A program made the position numbers and the translations under genes. From contig NZ_JAXIVU010000012.1 in the NCBI RefSeq assembly GCF_034259425.1, forward strand, positions 17,335-81,334: a DNA stretch of 64,000 nucleotides. Direction: 5' to 3'. The notes under the pieces are model-generated. The model saw nothing but the letters and a program-made list of their open reading frames with translations, had not been told where the DNA came from and made no database searches. The number at the start of each line of letters is the position of its first letter. The stretch's first letter is position 1. Below, one piece after another: positions 8,284 through 17,256 of the stretch. This DNA is from Denitrificimonas halotolerans (GTDB lineage: Bacteria > Pseudomonadota > Gammaproteobacteria > Pseudomonadales > Pseudomonadaceae).

Positions 8284-9276
8284 ATGCTTAAAATGACCGC
8301 TAAAGCACTGGTTTGTGCTGTTTCATTGGGACTTGCGGGTTTGGCTCATGCAGCTGACCCTATTGTAATTAAATTCTCTCACGTAGTTGCTGAGCACACA
8401 CCAAAGGGGCAGGGTGCTTTGCTATTTAAAAAGCTTGCTGAAGAGCGTCTACCGGGTAAAGTTGAGGTTGAGGTGTATCCGAACTCCTCATTGTTTGGTG
8501 ACGGTAAGGAAATGGAAGCTTTATTGCTAGGTGATGTGCAGTTGATTGCGCCATCATTGGCTAAGTTTGAACATTACTCAAAGCCTATCCAGATCTTTGA
8601 TCTGCCCTTTTTGTTTGATGACATTGAAGCCGTTGATCGCTTTCAGAAGGGTCCAGTTGGTCAAGAACTCTTGGCTTCTATGGAAGATAAAGGCATTACC
8701 GGTTTGGGTTATTGGCACAACGGTCTAAAGCAGTTGTCAGCAAATAAACCTCTGCGTACTCCGCGGGATGCACGGGGCTTAAAGTTCCGAGTGCAAGCCT
8801 CTGCTGTATTGGACGAACAATTTAAAGCATTACGGGCTAACCCGCGGAAAATGAGTTTCGGTGAAGTCTATCAAGGTTTACAAACTGGTGTAGTGAACGG
8901 TGCGGAAAACCCGTATTCCAATATTTACTCGCAGAAAATGCACGAAGTGCAAAAATACATCACTGAGTCGAATCATGGCCTGCTCGACTATATGGTGATT
9001 ACTAACACCAAATTCTGGAATGGTTTGCCAGAGGATGTACGTACAGAATTGCGTAACATTATGGATGAGGTCACTGTTGAAGTGAACTTGCATGCTGAAG
9101 CAATTAACCAGCGTGATAAGCAGGCGATCATTGATAGTGGTCGTAGCGAAATCATTACTTTAACTAAAGAGCAGCGTGATCAGTGGCGTGATCAGGTGAA
9201 GCCCGTTTGGAAGAAGTTTGAGCAAGAAATTGGTGCCGAACGTATTAAAGCTGCGGAGGCTGCTAACCAGCAGTAA
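8284..9276 (+). CDS. dctP: TRAP transporter C4-dicarboxylate-binding protein DctP
   Basis: 330 residues, with a signal peptide cleaved about after AHA (residue 23), then a TRAP DctP-family binding fold. Recognisable stretches are GLKFRVQASAVLDEQFKALR, with the arginine that binds the substrate carboxylate, and the NGAENPYSNIYSQK region. It captures malate, succinate or fumarate in the periplasm and delivers them to DctQM. The ribosome-binding site is AAGAGGAAA. The leader carries the sigma-54 promoter and DctD-like sites, so expression probably follows extracellular dicarboxylates. Confidence 0.95.
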   Translation: MLKMTAKALVCAVSLGLAGLAHAADPIVIKFSHVVAEHTPKGQGALLFKKLAEERLPGKVEVEVYPNSSLFGDGKEMEALLLGDVQLIAPSLAKFEHYSKPIQIFDLPFLFDDIEAVDRFQKGPVGQELLASMEDKGITGLGYWHNGLKQLSANKPLRTPRDARGLKFRVQASAVLDEQFKALRANPRKMSFGEVYQGLQTGVVNGAENPYSNIYSQKMHEVQKYITESNHGLLDYMVITNTKFWNGLPEDVRTELRNIMDEVTVEVNLHAEAINQRDKQAIIDSGRSEIITLTKEQRDQWRDQVKPVWKKFEQEIGAERIKAAEAANQQ

Positions 9277-9285
9277 TCTGTGAAT

Positions 9286-9320
9286 CTCCACGTAATCATT
9301 CGGGTTACGTGGAGTTTCTT
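9286..9320 (+). terminator. hairpin between dctP and dctQ, partial terminator
   Basis: CTCCACGTAA (9286-9295) pairs perfectly with TTACGTGGAG (9305-9314), followed by TTTCTT. In the dctP-dctQ gap it would reduce read-through or protect dctP mRNA, giving more binding protein than permease. That stoichiometry is inferred. Confidence 0.7.
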
Positions 9321-9372
9321 AAGCTGCAGGCAGGTTAGTCTTTTATTGTACTAACCGTTTTGGGGGAAATGT

Positions 9373-10017
9373 ATGAATACTTTGCGCCTGATTTGGGACC
9401 GTTTTGAAGAGGCTTTTATTGTCTTCTTACTGTCTGCTATGACGTTAGTAACCTTTGTTTATGTCATTTTAAATAACGTCTATAGTTTTTTTTATAGTTT
9501 GGCTGATTACTTTGCTGAGCACTCAGAGGGCGTGTCTGAGTTTTTTTTCACCATAGGTGATTTCTTTTTAGACATTGTTCAAACCATGACTTGGAGTAAT
9601 GCTTTAACGAAGGCATTGTTTGCTTGGCTTATTTTTGTTGGTTTAGCGTATGGGGTTCGTATTGGTGGTCATATCGGTGTGGATGCTTTAGTTAAATTAG
9701 CGTCACGTTCAACTCAGCGTGTGATTGCCATTTTTGCTTGTTTGTTTAGCTTAGGCTATGCCGGTTTGTTGAGTTTTGCGAGCTTTGAGTGGATTAATAC
9801 ATTGCTTACGGCAAATATTGGTGCCGATGATTTAGGTCAATATGGTATTAAGCAGTGGCATATCGCAATGATCGTACCTATTGGTTTTACTTTAGTATTT
9901 ATTCGCTATTTAGAAATTTTGGTGCGCATTATTCGTCATCAGCAAGTGGACTTAGGTTTGGCGGATGAGGCTGCTGATGCGATGAAACTTTCAGAGACAG
10001 AGGCGGCTAAAGAATGA
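9373..10017 (+). CDS. dctQ: TRAP transporter small permease DctQ
   Basis: 214 residues with four hydrophobic segments (about 12-35, 75-95, 113-133 and 158-180), the topology of DctQ subunits. The GGHIGVDAL stretch is typical of the family. It partners DctM in the inner membrane. The start follows a GGGGGAAA ribosome-binding site, and the stop overlaps dctM (ATGA). The first periplasmic loop, about 40-65, is longer and more acidic or aromatic than in many relatives but matches pseudomonad DctQ. Confidence 0.92.
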   Translation: MNTLRLIWDRFEEAFIVFLLSAMTLVTFVYVILNNVYSFFYSLADYFAEHSEGVSEFFFTIGDFFLDIVQTMTWSNALTKALFAWLIFVGLAYGVRIGGHIGVDALVKLASRSTQRVIAIFACLFSLGYAGLLSFASFEWINTLLTANIGADDLGQYGIKQWHIAMIVPIGFTLVFIRYLEILVRIIRHQQVDLGLADEAADAMKLSETEAAKE

Positions 10018-11294
10018 CTATTTTGTTCCTATTCTTAGCGCTCTTTGCGCTGATGTTCATTGGTGTTCCAGTTGCTGTATCGCTTGGCTTAGCGGGCTCT
10101 GTTACCATTATTTTATTCAGCCCAGACTCAGTACGCTCACTGGCAATTAAGTTGTTCGAAACCAGCGAGCACTATACTTTGCTGGCCATTCCATTCTTTT
10201 TATTGGCTGGTTCGTTTATGACAACCGGTGGAGTGGCGCGACGTTTAATTGACTTTGCCAATGCTACTGTAGGCCATATTCGTGGTGGCTTAGCAATTGG
10301 TTCTGTATTGGCTTGCATGCTTTTTGCTGCGCTTTCAGGTTCAAGTCCCGCTACTGTAGCAGCTGTGGGCTCGATTGCTATTGCAGGAATGGTACGCTCA
10401 GGTTACCCACAGCCTTTTGCCGCAGGTATTGTTACCAATGCTGGTACTTTGGGTATTTTAATCCCGCCTTCTGTGGTGATGGTTGTTTATGCTGCTGCAA
10501 CTGAAACTTCAGTGGGTACATTATTTATGGCCGGTGTTGTCCCAGGTTTTTTATTGGGGTTAGTATTGATGGTGGCCATTTATATCATTGCAGTAAAAAA
10601 GAACTTACCTGCATTACCACGGGCAACGTTTCGAGAGTGGTTGCGTGCTGCACGTAAAGCAGTATGGGGCTTATTGTTGATGGTCATCATTCTGGGTGGA
10701 ATCTACTCAGGTATGTTTACTCCAACAGAAGCAGCAGCGGTGGCTGCAGTATACTCTGCCTTCATTGCACTCTTTGTTTACAAAGACATGAGCCTTAAAG
10801 AAGCACCAAAAGTGGTATTAGAGTCAGCGAAGCTTAGTATTATGCTGATGTTTATTATTGCTAACGCAATGCTTTTTGCTCATGTACTCACAACCGAGCA
10901 AATTCCGCAACAAATTACCGCTATGGTGTTAGAAGCGGGTTTACAGCCTTGGATGTTTTTGCTTGTTGTGAATATTGTTTTACTGGTTGCGGGTGCCTTT
11001 ATGGAACCGTCAGCTATTATCTTGATTTTGGCACCTATTTTATTCCCGATTGCAGTGCAGTTAGGTATTGATCCTATCCATTTAGGGATCATCATGGTGG
11101 TCAATATGGAGATCGGTTTGATTACACCACCGGTAGGACTCAACCTCTTTGTTACTTCAGCAGTGACAGGAATGCCATTGTCCGCAGTGATACGAGCGGC
11201 ATTACCATGGTTGATGTTGCTATTGAGCTTCTTGGTGATTGTGACTTATATACCAAGTGTTTCGATGGGGCTGCCGAGAATGTTGGGGATGTAG
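10014..11294 (+). CDS. dctM: TRAP transporter large permease DctM
   Basis: 426 residues with roughly twelve hydrophobic segments. Family landmarks are AIPFFLLAGSFMTTGG, LSGSSPATVAAVGSIAIAGM and NMEIGLITPPVGLNLFVTSA. DctM is the sodium-coupled transport subunit that works with DctQ and DctP. The gene is last in the dct operon and is followed by a strong rho-independent terminator at 11321-11358. Confidence 0.95.
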   Translation: MTILFLFLALFALMFIGVPVAVSLGLAGSVTIILFSPDSVRSLAIKLFETSEHYTLLAIPFFLLAGSFMTTGGVARRLIDFANATVGHIRGGLAIGSVLACMLFAALSGSSPATVAAVGSIAIAGMVRSGYPQPFAAGIVTNAGTLGILIPPSVVMVVYAAATETSVGTLFMAGVVPGFLLGLVLMVAIYIIAVKKNLPALPRATFREWLRAARKAVWGLLLMVIILGGIYSGMFTPTEAAAVAAVYSAFIALFVYKDMSLKEAPKVVLESAKLSIMLMFIIANAMLFAHVLTTEQIPQQITAMVLEAGLQPWMFLLVVNIVLLVAGAFMEPSAIILILAPILFPIAVQLGIDPIHLGIIMVVNMEIGLITPPVGLNLFVTSAVTGMPLSAVIRAALPWLMLLLSFLVIVTYIPSVSMGLPRMLGM

Positions 11295-11320
11295 TTTTAG
11301 AGCGCTTTATTACGAGCTTG

Positions 11321-11358
11321 AAAAAACGGCTGGACGCAGGATGCTCCGGCCGTTTTTT
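11321..11358 (+). terminator. rho-independent terminator of dctPQM
   Basis: A 14-base-pair stem (AAAAAACGGCTGGA with TCCGGCCGTTTTTT, one T-G wobble) around a 10-base loop, ending in six Ts. Confidence 0.9.
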
Positions 11359-11449
11359 ATATTGGACCATTTTATTGTACGAGACAGCGCTAGCGAAACA
11401 GTTGATCGGTAAGATGCGCCTGTCTTTTTTTATAGAGAGGGAGATAATA

Positions 11450-12367
11450 GTGCTCCAATTTAGAAGGATGGTTAACGTGCAATATGCTTTTCCAATGATG
11501 GCCGTATTATTTTGGGCCGCAAACACTGTAGTGAACAAAATGACCGTCGGTGTTATTTTTCCTGCTGAAATCGGATTTTATCGTTGGTTATTTGCAGGCT
11601 TGTTGTTTACGCCATTTTTATTGCATCCAATACTACGTAACTGGAGCAATATTCGACCACACTTGATCAAAATTTTTATCCTAGGCGTTTTAGGAATGGC
11701 GATTTATCAAAGCTTAGCGTATTTTGCTGCACCGAAAACCACTGCAATGAATATGGGGATTATTTTATCGTTGATGCCTGTCATGTCGTTAGGTATGGCG
11801 ATTGTTGCATTAGGCCAGCATGTCACCATGGGCGCTATAGCAGGTATTGTGTGCTCATTCATTGGCGTGTTGTTAGTGATGAGTGAGGGTAATCTCGGGG
11901 TGCTGTTACAGCAAGGGGTTAACTTGGGGGATCTGATGATGCTGTTTGCCACTTTTGCTTATGCGCTTTATAGCACTTTATTAAAGTACTGGCAGATGGA
12001 TATTCCAGCCTTGCAATTGCTGTATTTGCAGATTCTGGTTGCGATTGTTGTGCTGTTTCCTTTGTTTTTCTTTTCTGAAAAAGCTGGGTTGAACGGTGCA
12101 AATTTACCCTTAGTGCTATTTGCCTGTGTTTTTGCATCCATTGCCGCACCTTTGGCGTGGATGCGAGCTGTACGCTCGTTAGGTCCAAGTCGTACGTCGG
12201 TATTTTTTAATTTTGTCCCAGTGCTTACTATCATTATTGCTGCTTTGGTCTTATCTGAGCGTTTGGAGCTTTATCATGCACTTGGTGGTGGTCTCACTTT
12301 ATGTGGCGTGGTGCTTTCTGAGCGTTGGACGCGTCCGTTACGTAAAAAACGAACTAAAGAATACTGA
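11450..12367 (+). CDS. EamA/DMT-family exporter
   Basis: About 305 residues with ten hydrophobic segments and two EamA repeats; the first begins MMAVLFWAANTVVNK. Members export metabolites, often amino acids; the substrate here is unknown. I chose GTG 11450 because GAGGGAG lies six bases upstream. ATG 11468 and GTG 11477 (the latter preceded by AGAAGG) are also possible, differing by at most nine residues. The frame also runs upstream into dctM, but that portion is out-of-frame shadow of dctM and its terminator. It is transcribed apart from dct because the terminator sits between them. Confidence 0.85.
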   Translation: MLQFRRMVNVQYAFPMMAVLFWAANTVVNKMTVGVIFPAEIGFYRWLFAGLLFTPFLLHPILRNWSNIRPHLIKIFILGVLGMAIYQSLAYFAAPKTTAMNMGIILSLMPVMSLGMAIVALGQHVTMGAIAGIVCSFIGVLLVMSEGNLGVLLQQGVNLGDLMMLFATFAYALYSTLLKYWQMDIPALQLLYLQILVAIVVLFPLFFFSEKAGLNGANLPLVLFACVFASIAAPLAWMRAVRSLGPSRTSVFFNFVPVLTIIIAALVLSERLELYHALGGGLTLCGVVLSERWTRPLRKKRTKEY

Positions 12368-12448
12368 AGAGGTTTTTCGAGTAACTTAAGGCGGGGGGAA
12401 GGGGCAAGTTTGGCTATCCCTGCCATAAGTGTTATTGTTTCCCACTGT

Positions 12449-12607
12449 CGTAAATACAGATACAGGCAGTATTTACGCTTCTCCTGGTATATACCGGGCT
12501 TGTCACTGCAGGATTTATTCCTGGTAACGATAGCATTTTTGTTTTATATCAAGAGTGCTATGTCTAGTTTGCTTTTAACAGTTTATGCGCTCGCAAGCTC
12601 ATCTTGC
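12449..12607. other. hairpin-rich intergenic segment
   Basis: The 316-base gap 12368-12683 has no convincing gene. It contains five successive inverted repeats: CGTAAATAC/GTATTTACG (12449-12457/12469-12477), the near-palindrome CCTGGTATATACCGGG (12483-12498), CAGGA/TCCTG (12509-12523), ATAGCA/TGCTAT (12530-12535/12556-12561) and GCAAG/CTTGC (12593-12607). This could be the 5' leader of the symporter mRNA, a small RNA or overlapping operators; none can be chosen from sequence alone. A 66-codon frame at 12410-12610 has no good start context or recognisable content. Confidence 0.5.
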
Positions 12608-12683
12608 TGACCTTGTAGAGTTGCGCAATATAGTCGCGTGAAATATGTCTTGCCTGTGACGTCAGCGACGTAAAGGAGTAAGA

Positions 12684-14312
12684 ATGTTTCAATTTACAAC
12701 GAGCAGTGCGTTATTGATTCTTCTGGGATTTTATGGCGTTACGTTTCTCTTAACACTCACTATCGGAAAAAAACAAGAAAACGCCGACGGTTATATGACC
12801 GCTAACGGTTCTGTTGGTTTTGGTATGTCTGCTGCGAGTATGACGGCGACATGGATTTGGGCAGCATCTTTTTATGCTGCAGCCAGTTCAGGCTATAAAT
12901 ATGGTTTATCAGGAGCAATCCACTATGGATTTTGGGGTGCTTTGATGATTCTGTTTATCTATCCTTTTGGTCGGCGTTTCCGTAAGTTAGCCCCTAATGC
13001 TCATACTTTGGCGGAGATTATGCATGCACGGCATGGTAGCTCCAGTCAAATGGTCTTAGCTGGCTCGAATATTGTGGGTAGTGTGATTAGTTTAATGGTC
13101 AACTTTACTGCTGCGGGTGCGCTAGTTGATATTTTATCTCCGCTAAGCTTTGTCCAAGGTGTCATGATAGCTGGGTTTGGTGTGCTAACTTATACCTTAT
13201 GGTCAGGTTTCCGAGCATCGGTCTTTACTGACTTTGCTCAGTTAGTAGCGATGATTTTAGCTGCTGTTATTATTATTCCAATGATCTTTTTCCAGTTAGG
13301 TGGGCCAACATTATTTGAAGAGGGTATGCCTAATCTGACGTTAGAACAGCAAGATTTCTTTTCTACAACTGCAATTTTAGAGCAAGGTGCTCCCTATTTT
13401 GTCGCAGTTTTAGCTTATGCTATTGGTAACCAAACCATTGCTCAGCGCTTATTTGCAGTACGAGAAGATTTAATTAAGCCGAGTTTTATTACCGCAACCA
13501 TTGGGTATGGTTCGATAGTGATTGGCTTAGGTATGTTGGGCTTGTTGGCATTGTTTGCCGGTGTGACACCAATTGACGGGGATTTAAATAACTTGATCCC
13601 ACAAATGGCTGCAACTTATTTGCCACCAGTTATGGTGGGTGTGCTCTTTATTATGGTCATCGGTTCGCTTTCTTCGACAGCGGACTCTGATTTATCAGCT
13701 TTATCTGCCATTATCATGACGGATGTTTACGGTAAGCATATTACTAAAAACAACCCTGACCCGTTGAAAATGCTATGGGTCGGTCGCTTGACCATGGTTG
13801 TAGCTGCACTATTGGGTGTGGTCTTTGCGAGCTTGAAACTGGATATTTTAGCCATGCTGATTTTTGTAGGTGCACTTTGGGGCTCGATTGTTTTCCCTGT
13901 GATTGTGAGCCTGTACTGGAATCGTGTGACTAATGCGGCCTTTACTACTTCAGTGGCGGTTTCATTTGTTTTGTTCTTAGTAGTGCGCTTTGATTTGCTA
14001 CCTATTGAGGGGGCAATTGCCATGTTCTTTGAGCTATTTGCAGCCGTAGGTGGTGGTGTTGTACTAGGATTAATGGCATTTGGTTTCTTTGGGCGTATGG
14101 CGGGTTTGATCATAGGCTTAATAACTGCAGTTGTTTTGGTCTTTTTCACGGTTGGTTTCTTACGTGAATATACTGTGCTCTTGAGTTCATTGACTGCGTA
14201 TGGTGCGAGTGCTGTGGTCTGTACGATTATGACGTTACTGAGTAAAGCACCAGACTTTGACTTCAACAGTATCGATCAGCGTGTAATTGAATTCCATAAA
14301 GAAGAGGCTTAA
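12684..14312 (+). CDS. sodium:solute symporter (SSS family)
   Basis: 542 residues with about thirteen hydrophobic segments. Family features are an early GYMTANGSVGFGMSAASMTA substrate-site helix, IGNQTIAQRLFAVRE, and SSTADSDLSALSAI in the sodium-binding helix. It is most like urea/short-chain-acid type SSS transporters, but the substrate is not certain. The ribosome-binding site is AAAGGAGTAAG. A 43-codon gene follows after ten bases and a terminator closes the pair, so the two form one unit. Confidence 0.88.
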   Translation: MFQFTTSSALLILLGFYGVTFLLTLTIGKKQENADGYMTANGSVGFGMSAASMTATWIWAASFYAAASSGYKYGLSGAIHYGFWGALMILFIYPFGRRFRKLAPNAHTLAEIMHARHGSSSQMVLAGSNIVGSVISLMVNFTAAGALVDILSPLSFVQGVMIAGFGVLTYTLWSGFRASVFTDFAQLVAMILAAVIIIPMIFFQLGGPTLFEEGMPNLTLEQQDFFSTTAILEQGAPYFVAVLAYAIGNQTIAQRLFAVREDLIKPSFITATIGYGSIVIGLGMLGLLALFAGVTPIDGDLNNLIPQMAATYLPPVMVGVLFIMVIGSLSSTADSDLSALSAIIMTDVYGKHITKNNPDPLKMLWVGRLTMVVAALLGVVFASLKLDILAMLIFVGALWGSIVFPVIVSLYWNRVTNAAFTTSVAVSFVLFLVVRFDLLPIEGAIAMFFELFAAVGGGVVLGLMAFGFFGRMAGLIIGLITAVVLVFFTVGFLREYTVLLSSLTAYGASAVVCTIMTLLSKAPDFDFNSIDQRVIEFHKEEA

Positions 14313-14322
14313 GGAGAAAAAG

Positions 14323-14454
14323 ATGTCCACATTTGGATTGACTGTTTATATTATGATTTGGCCTGTACTTTCGGCCTTAGTGTTGATAACCCTTTGCACT
14401 GCTTTGGTGGTTGATATACGTAACGCCAAAAAAGAAGGTAAGTCTTTGGTTTGA
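14323..14454 (+). CDS. small single-span membrane companion of the SSS transporter
   Basis: 43 residues beginning MSTFGLTVYIMIWPVLSALV: one transmembrane helix (about 6-30) and a basic tail DIRNAKKEGKSLV. The ATG has an AAGGAG ribosome-binding site at ideal spacing and lies ten bases after the symporter stop. Very short proteins of this shape (YxMIWPV..., RNAKKEGK) are known downstream of SSS transporters in pseudomonads as putative transporter small subunits. Function has not been shown here; coupling to the symporter is inferred from position. Confidence 0.8.
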   Translation: MSTFGLTVYIMIWPVLSALVLITLCTALVVDIRNAKKEGKSLV

Positions 14455-14505
14455 TCAAACCTAATGAACTGAATAAGCTGTTGCAGTGACATTAAAATAA
14501 AGCCT

Positions 14506-14540
14506 AAGCCCGTATCATGTTTATGATGCGGGCTTTTTTT
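14506..14540 (+). terminator. rho-independent terminator after the SSS transporter pair
   Basis: AAGCCCGTATCAT pairs with ATGATGCGGGCTT (one T-G wobble) around a four-base loop, followed by a run of seven Ts. Confidence 0.92.
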
Positions 14541-14664
14541 GTAGTGCGTCAAGCAGGCGCGTAGTGTCTTGATAGGCTACGTGTGGTGGCAGTTGGATGG
14601 AGCGGTGGTGCAGTTCCCACTATAAGCCTAATCAGGGTAACTATGGCTAGACGGCAAGAGTGTT

Positions 14665-14710
14665 CTCGTTAGGCTGAAGGAAGTTGTAGGCAAAGCACTG
14701 TTCTAACGAG
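14665..14710. repeat. 8-base inverted repeat beside a decayed tnpB
   Basis: CTCGTTAG (14665-14672) and CTAACGAG (14703-14710) are exact complements 30 bases apart. They end just where tnpB similarity begins, so they may mark an old element end, though they do not match the CAAAATCGCG end of the other copies. Confidence 0.4.
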
Positions 14711-14713
14711 CAG

Positions 14714-15070
14714 AAACCTTTGCTTAATAGAATGGCAAGAAGCATTAATTTCGTCTGGAACTATACTAATGAATTAAGCCAACGCTCGATTAAGGAGCGC
14801 GGCGTGTTTTTATCAGCCTATGATGTTCAGAAGTATACCAATGGTTCGGGTAAGGACTTAGGACTACACGGCCAAACGGTGCAACGTATTGCAGTTGAGT
14901 ACATTACGCGTTGCGTTCAAGAAGGTGCGGCTGAACTGGCGCAAATCAGGAGGTGTACGCCGTTCGCTAGCTGGATTCCTGTTAATACAGGTGCAGCGCA
15001 ATGGAAGAGTGGCAACTGTTACGTAGAAGACTGCAATATAGGACGGATGCCAAGGTTCTCATCGGTGTAG
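14714..15070 (+). pseudogene. decayed tnpB fragment (IS200/IS605 type)
   Basis: The sequence encodes LNRMARSINFVWNYTNELSQ and RSIKERGVFLSAYD, matching residues about 21-55 of the intact TnpB copies, then QTVQRIAVEYITR and SWIPVNTGAAQWKSG further on. Around the middle the match shifts frame (RKQFKKVRLNWRKSGG has become an out-of-frame stretch), and everything after about residue 125, including the whole RuvC domain, is lost. The first twenty codons are also missing. It is more diverged than the other copies, so it is an older insertion. No element ends are visible. Confidence 0.85.
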
Positions 15071-15189
15071 TGATGTAGATGACTAATGATGAACTATTGC
15101 ATGATTTAATGAGTAGGCTGATTGTGGACTGCCTGAATAAAAATCGATTGCTTCGTAATCGAGCTGTATCTTTTTGAAGGGCTGGGAAA

Positions 15190-15266
<77 letters not shown>

Positions 15267-15307
15267 CAGCAGCAGCTAATTATACCTGTGAATTATAAAG
15301 ACGCAAT

Positions 15308-15338
15308 CAAAAACCCCCGATTTAATCGGGGGTTTTTG
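15308..15338. terminator. bidirectional rho-independent terminator after rpoD
   Basis: AAAAACCCCCGAT pairs with ATCGGGGGTTTTT around a short TTA loop. The perfect symmetry gives a U-tract on both strands. On the minus strand it lies four bases beyond the rpoD stop. Confidence 0.92.
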
Positions 15339-15341
15339 ATT

Positions 15342-17189
15342 TTACTCATCTAAGAAGGAACGCAAGTGCTCACTGCGTGATGGGTGACGCAGTTTTCGTA
15401 AAGCTTTAGCTTCGATTTGACGAATCCGTTCACGAGTCACATCAAACTGTTTGCCGACTTCTTCTAACGTATGGTCAGTATTCATATCAATACCAAAACG
15501 CATACGTAAAACTTTTGCTTCACGCTCCGTTAGACCGCCTAATACATCGCGAGTGGCTTCTCTTAGGTTCTCTACAGTTGCAATATCAATGGGTGATTGC
15601 ATAGTAGCATCCTCAATGAAGTCTCCTAAATGCGAGTCTTCATCATCACCAATTGGTGTTTCCATAGAAATGGGTTCTTTGGCAATCTTCAAGACTTTAC
15701 GTACGCGATCTTCAGACATCTCCATACGTTCGCCTAGTTCTTCAGGGGTCGGTTCACGGCCCATTTCTTGAAGCATTTGGCGTGAGATACGATTAAGTTT
15801 GTTGATGGTCTCAATCATATGCACAGGAATACGAATGGTGCGTGCTTGGTCGGCAATCGAGCGTGTAATGGCTTGACGAATCCACCAAGTAGCATAGGTC
15901 GAGAACTTATAGCCACGACGGTATTCGAACTTGTCGACCGCTTTCATTAAGCCAATATTACCTTCCTGGATGAGATCCAAGAACTGTAAGCCACGGTTGG
16001 TGTATTTCTTAGCAATAGAAATGACCAGACGTAGGTTGGCTTCAACCATTTCTTTCTTCGCACGGCCAGCTTTGGCTTCCCCAATGGACATGCGACGGTT
16101 GATATCTTTGATATCCGCAATGGTCAATGAAGTTTCTTCTTCCAACTCAATCAAGAGTTGTTGATTACGCTGAATTTCTTCAATTAAAGGTACCAAGTTA
16201 GCGGCATAACGTGCTTTGCTTTCGCTGAGCTTGACGGCCCACTCTAAATCTACTTCATTGCCAGGGAAGTGTTTTAGAAAGTCGGCACGTGGCATACGTG
16301 CGTCACGTACGCATAGCTGCATAATGGCACGTTCTTGGCGACGGACACGATGTAAAGCATCACGCACGATGATAACTAAAGCATCGTACTGTTTAGGCAC
16401 TAATTTAATAGGCATAAACAGTTCAGCCAACTCGTGGAGTGCTTCTACGGCTTGTTTGCTATTGCGGTCGTGTTTTTTCAGTATTTTTTCAACTGTTGCC
16501 AGTTGTTCTGCGATAGCACCGAAACGTTGTTTAGCCACCTCAGGATCAGGACCACCGTCACCGGTTTCCTCCTCTTCCTCTGGCTCTTCTTCTTCCTCTT
16601 CTTCTTCGTCATCATCATCTTTAGCTTTGGCTGGCTTGGCTTTTGGCACAGGCGGCGCAGCTTGCTCAGCAACTTCATCGTCAGGGTCGATGTAGCCGTT
16701 AAAGATATCAGTAAGACGGGTGCCTTCCTCGATCGCACGATCAAAGCTAGCGAGGACGTCGGCAACGGTACCAGGGAAGTGTGCGATAGCCCCCATCACT
16801 TCACGAATACCTTCCTCGATGCGCTTGGCGATTTCGATTTCGCCTTCACGGGTGAGGAGTTCGACCGTACCCATTTCACGCATGTACATTCGTACGGGAT
16901 CTGTAGTGCGGCCAATGTCTGTTTCAACAGCAGCAAGAGCTGCAGCAGCTTCTTCAGCGGCAGCTTCATCGGTATCTGCGCCTGCGAGTAGCAGTGCGTC
17001 AGCATCGGGCGCAGTTTCAAAGACATTGATTCCCATGTCATTGATCATGCGAATAATATCTTCGACCTGTTCTGGGTCCGAAATATCTTCAGGAAGATGG
17101 TCGTTGACCTCGGCGTAAGTCAGGTATCCCTGCTCACGGCCGCGGGCGATTAATTCTTTTAGACGAGATTGTTGTGATTTTGCGGACAT
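15342..17189 (-). CDS. rpoD: RNA polymerase primary sigma factor (sigma-70)
   Basis: 615 residues. Region 1.1 is at the N terminus, region 1.2 at DPVRMYMREMGTVELLTREGE, then a large non-conserved domain with a run of Asp/Glu (about residues 190-210). Region 2 includes GLQFLDLIQEGNIGLMKAVD and FEYRRGYKFSTYATWWIRQA, region 3 lies near RIPVHMIETINKLNR, and region 4 includes TLEEVGKQFDVTRERIRQIE. It directs housekeeping transcription. It is the last gene of the rpsU-dnaG-rpoD macromolecular-synthesis cluster, 67 bases after dnaG. Confidence 0.98.
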   Translation of the reverse strand: MSAKSQQSRLKELIARGREQGYLTYAEVNDHLPEDISDPEQVEDIIRMINDMGINVFETAPDADALLLAGADTDEAAAEEAAAALAAVETDIGRTTDPVRMYMREMGTVELLTREGEIEIAKRIEEGIREVMGAIAHFPGTVADVLASFDRAIEEGTRLTDIFNGYIDPDDEVAEQAAPPVPKAKPAKAKDDDDEEEEEEEEPEEEEETGDGGPDPEVAKQRFGAIAEQLATVEKILKKHDRNSKQAVEALHELAELFMPIKLVPKQYDALVIIVRDALHRVRRQERAIMQLCVRDARMPRADFLKHFPGNEVDLEWAVKLSESKARYAANLVPLIEEIQRNQQLLIELEEETSLTIADIKDINRRMSIGEAKAGRAKKEMVEANLRLVISIAKKYTNRGLQFLDLIQEGNIGLMKAVDKFEYRRGYKFSTYATWWIRQAITRSIADQARTIRIPVHMIETINKLNRISRQMLQEMGREPTPEELGERMEMSEDRVRKVLKIAKEPISMETPIGDDEDSHLGDFIEDATMQSPIDIATVENLREATRDVLGGLTEREAKVLRMRFGIDMNTDHTLEEVGKQFDVTRERIRQIEAKALRKLRHPSRSEHLRSFLDE

Positions 17190-17256
17190 ATCACCCTATC
17201 CATGAAAGGTCTGGGCCGAAAGGCAATTAAGGCTATATTATACTGCATATAGTGGT

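Noticed and set aside
11207..11449. Upstream part of the EamA frame
   Set aside because: It runs out of frame through the end of dctM and through the dct terminator; SD and family start favour 11450 or later.
12410..12610. 66-codon plus-strand frame in the gap before the symporter
   Set aside because: No convincing start context, no recognisable content, and it is occupied by several inverted repeats.
16434..17118. Long plus-strand frames opposite rpoD
   Set aside because: They are antisense shadows of the Asp/Glu- and Ala-rich rpoD coding sequence, giving Ser/Phe-rich nonsense.
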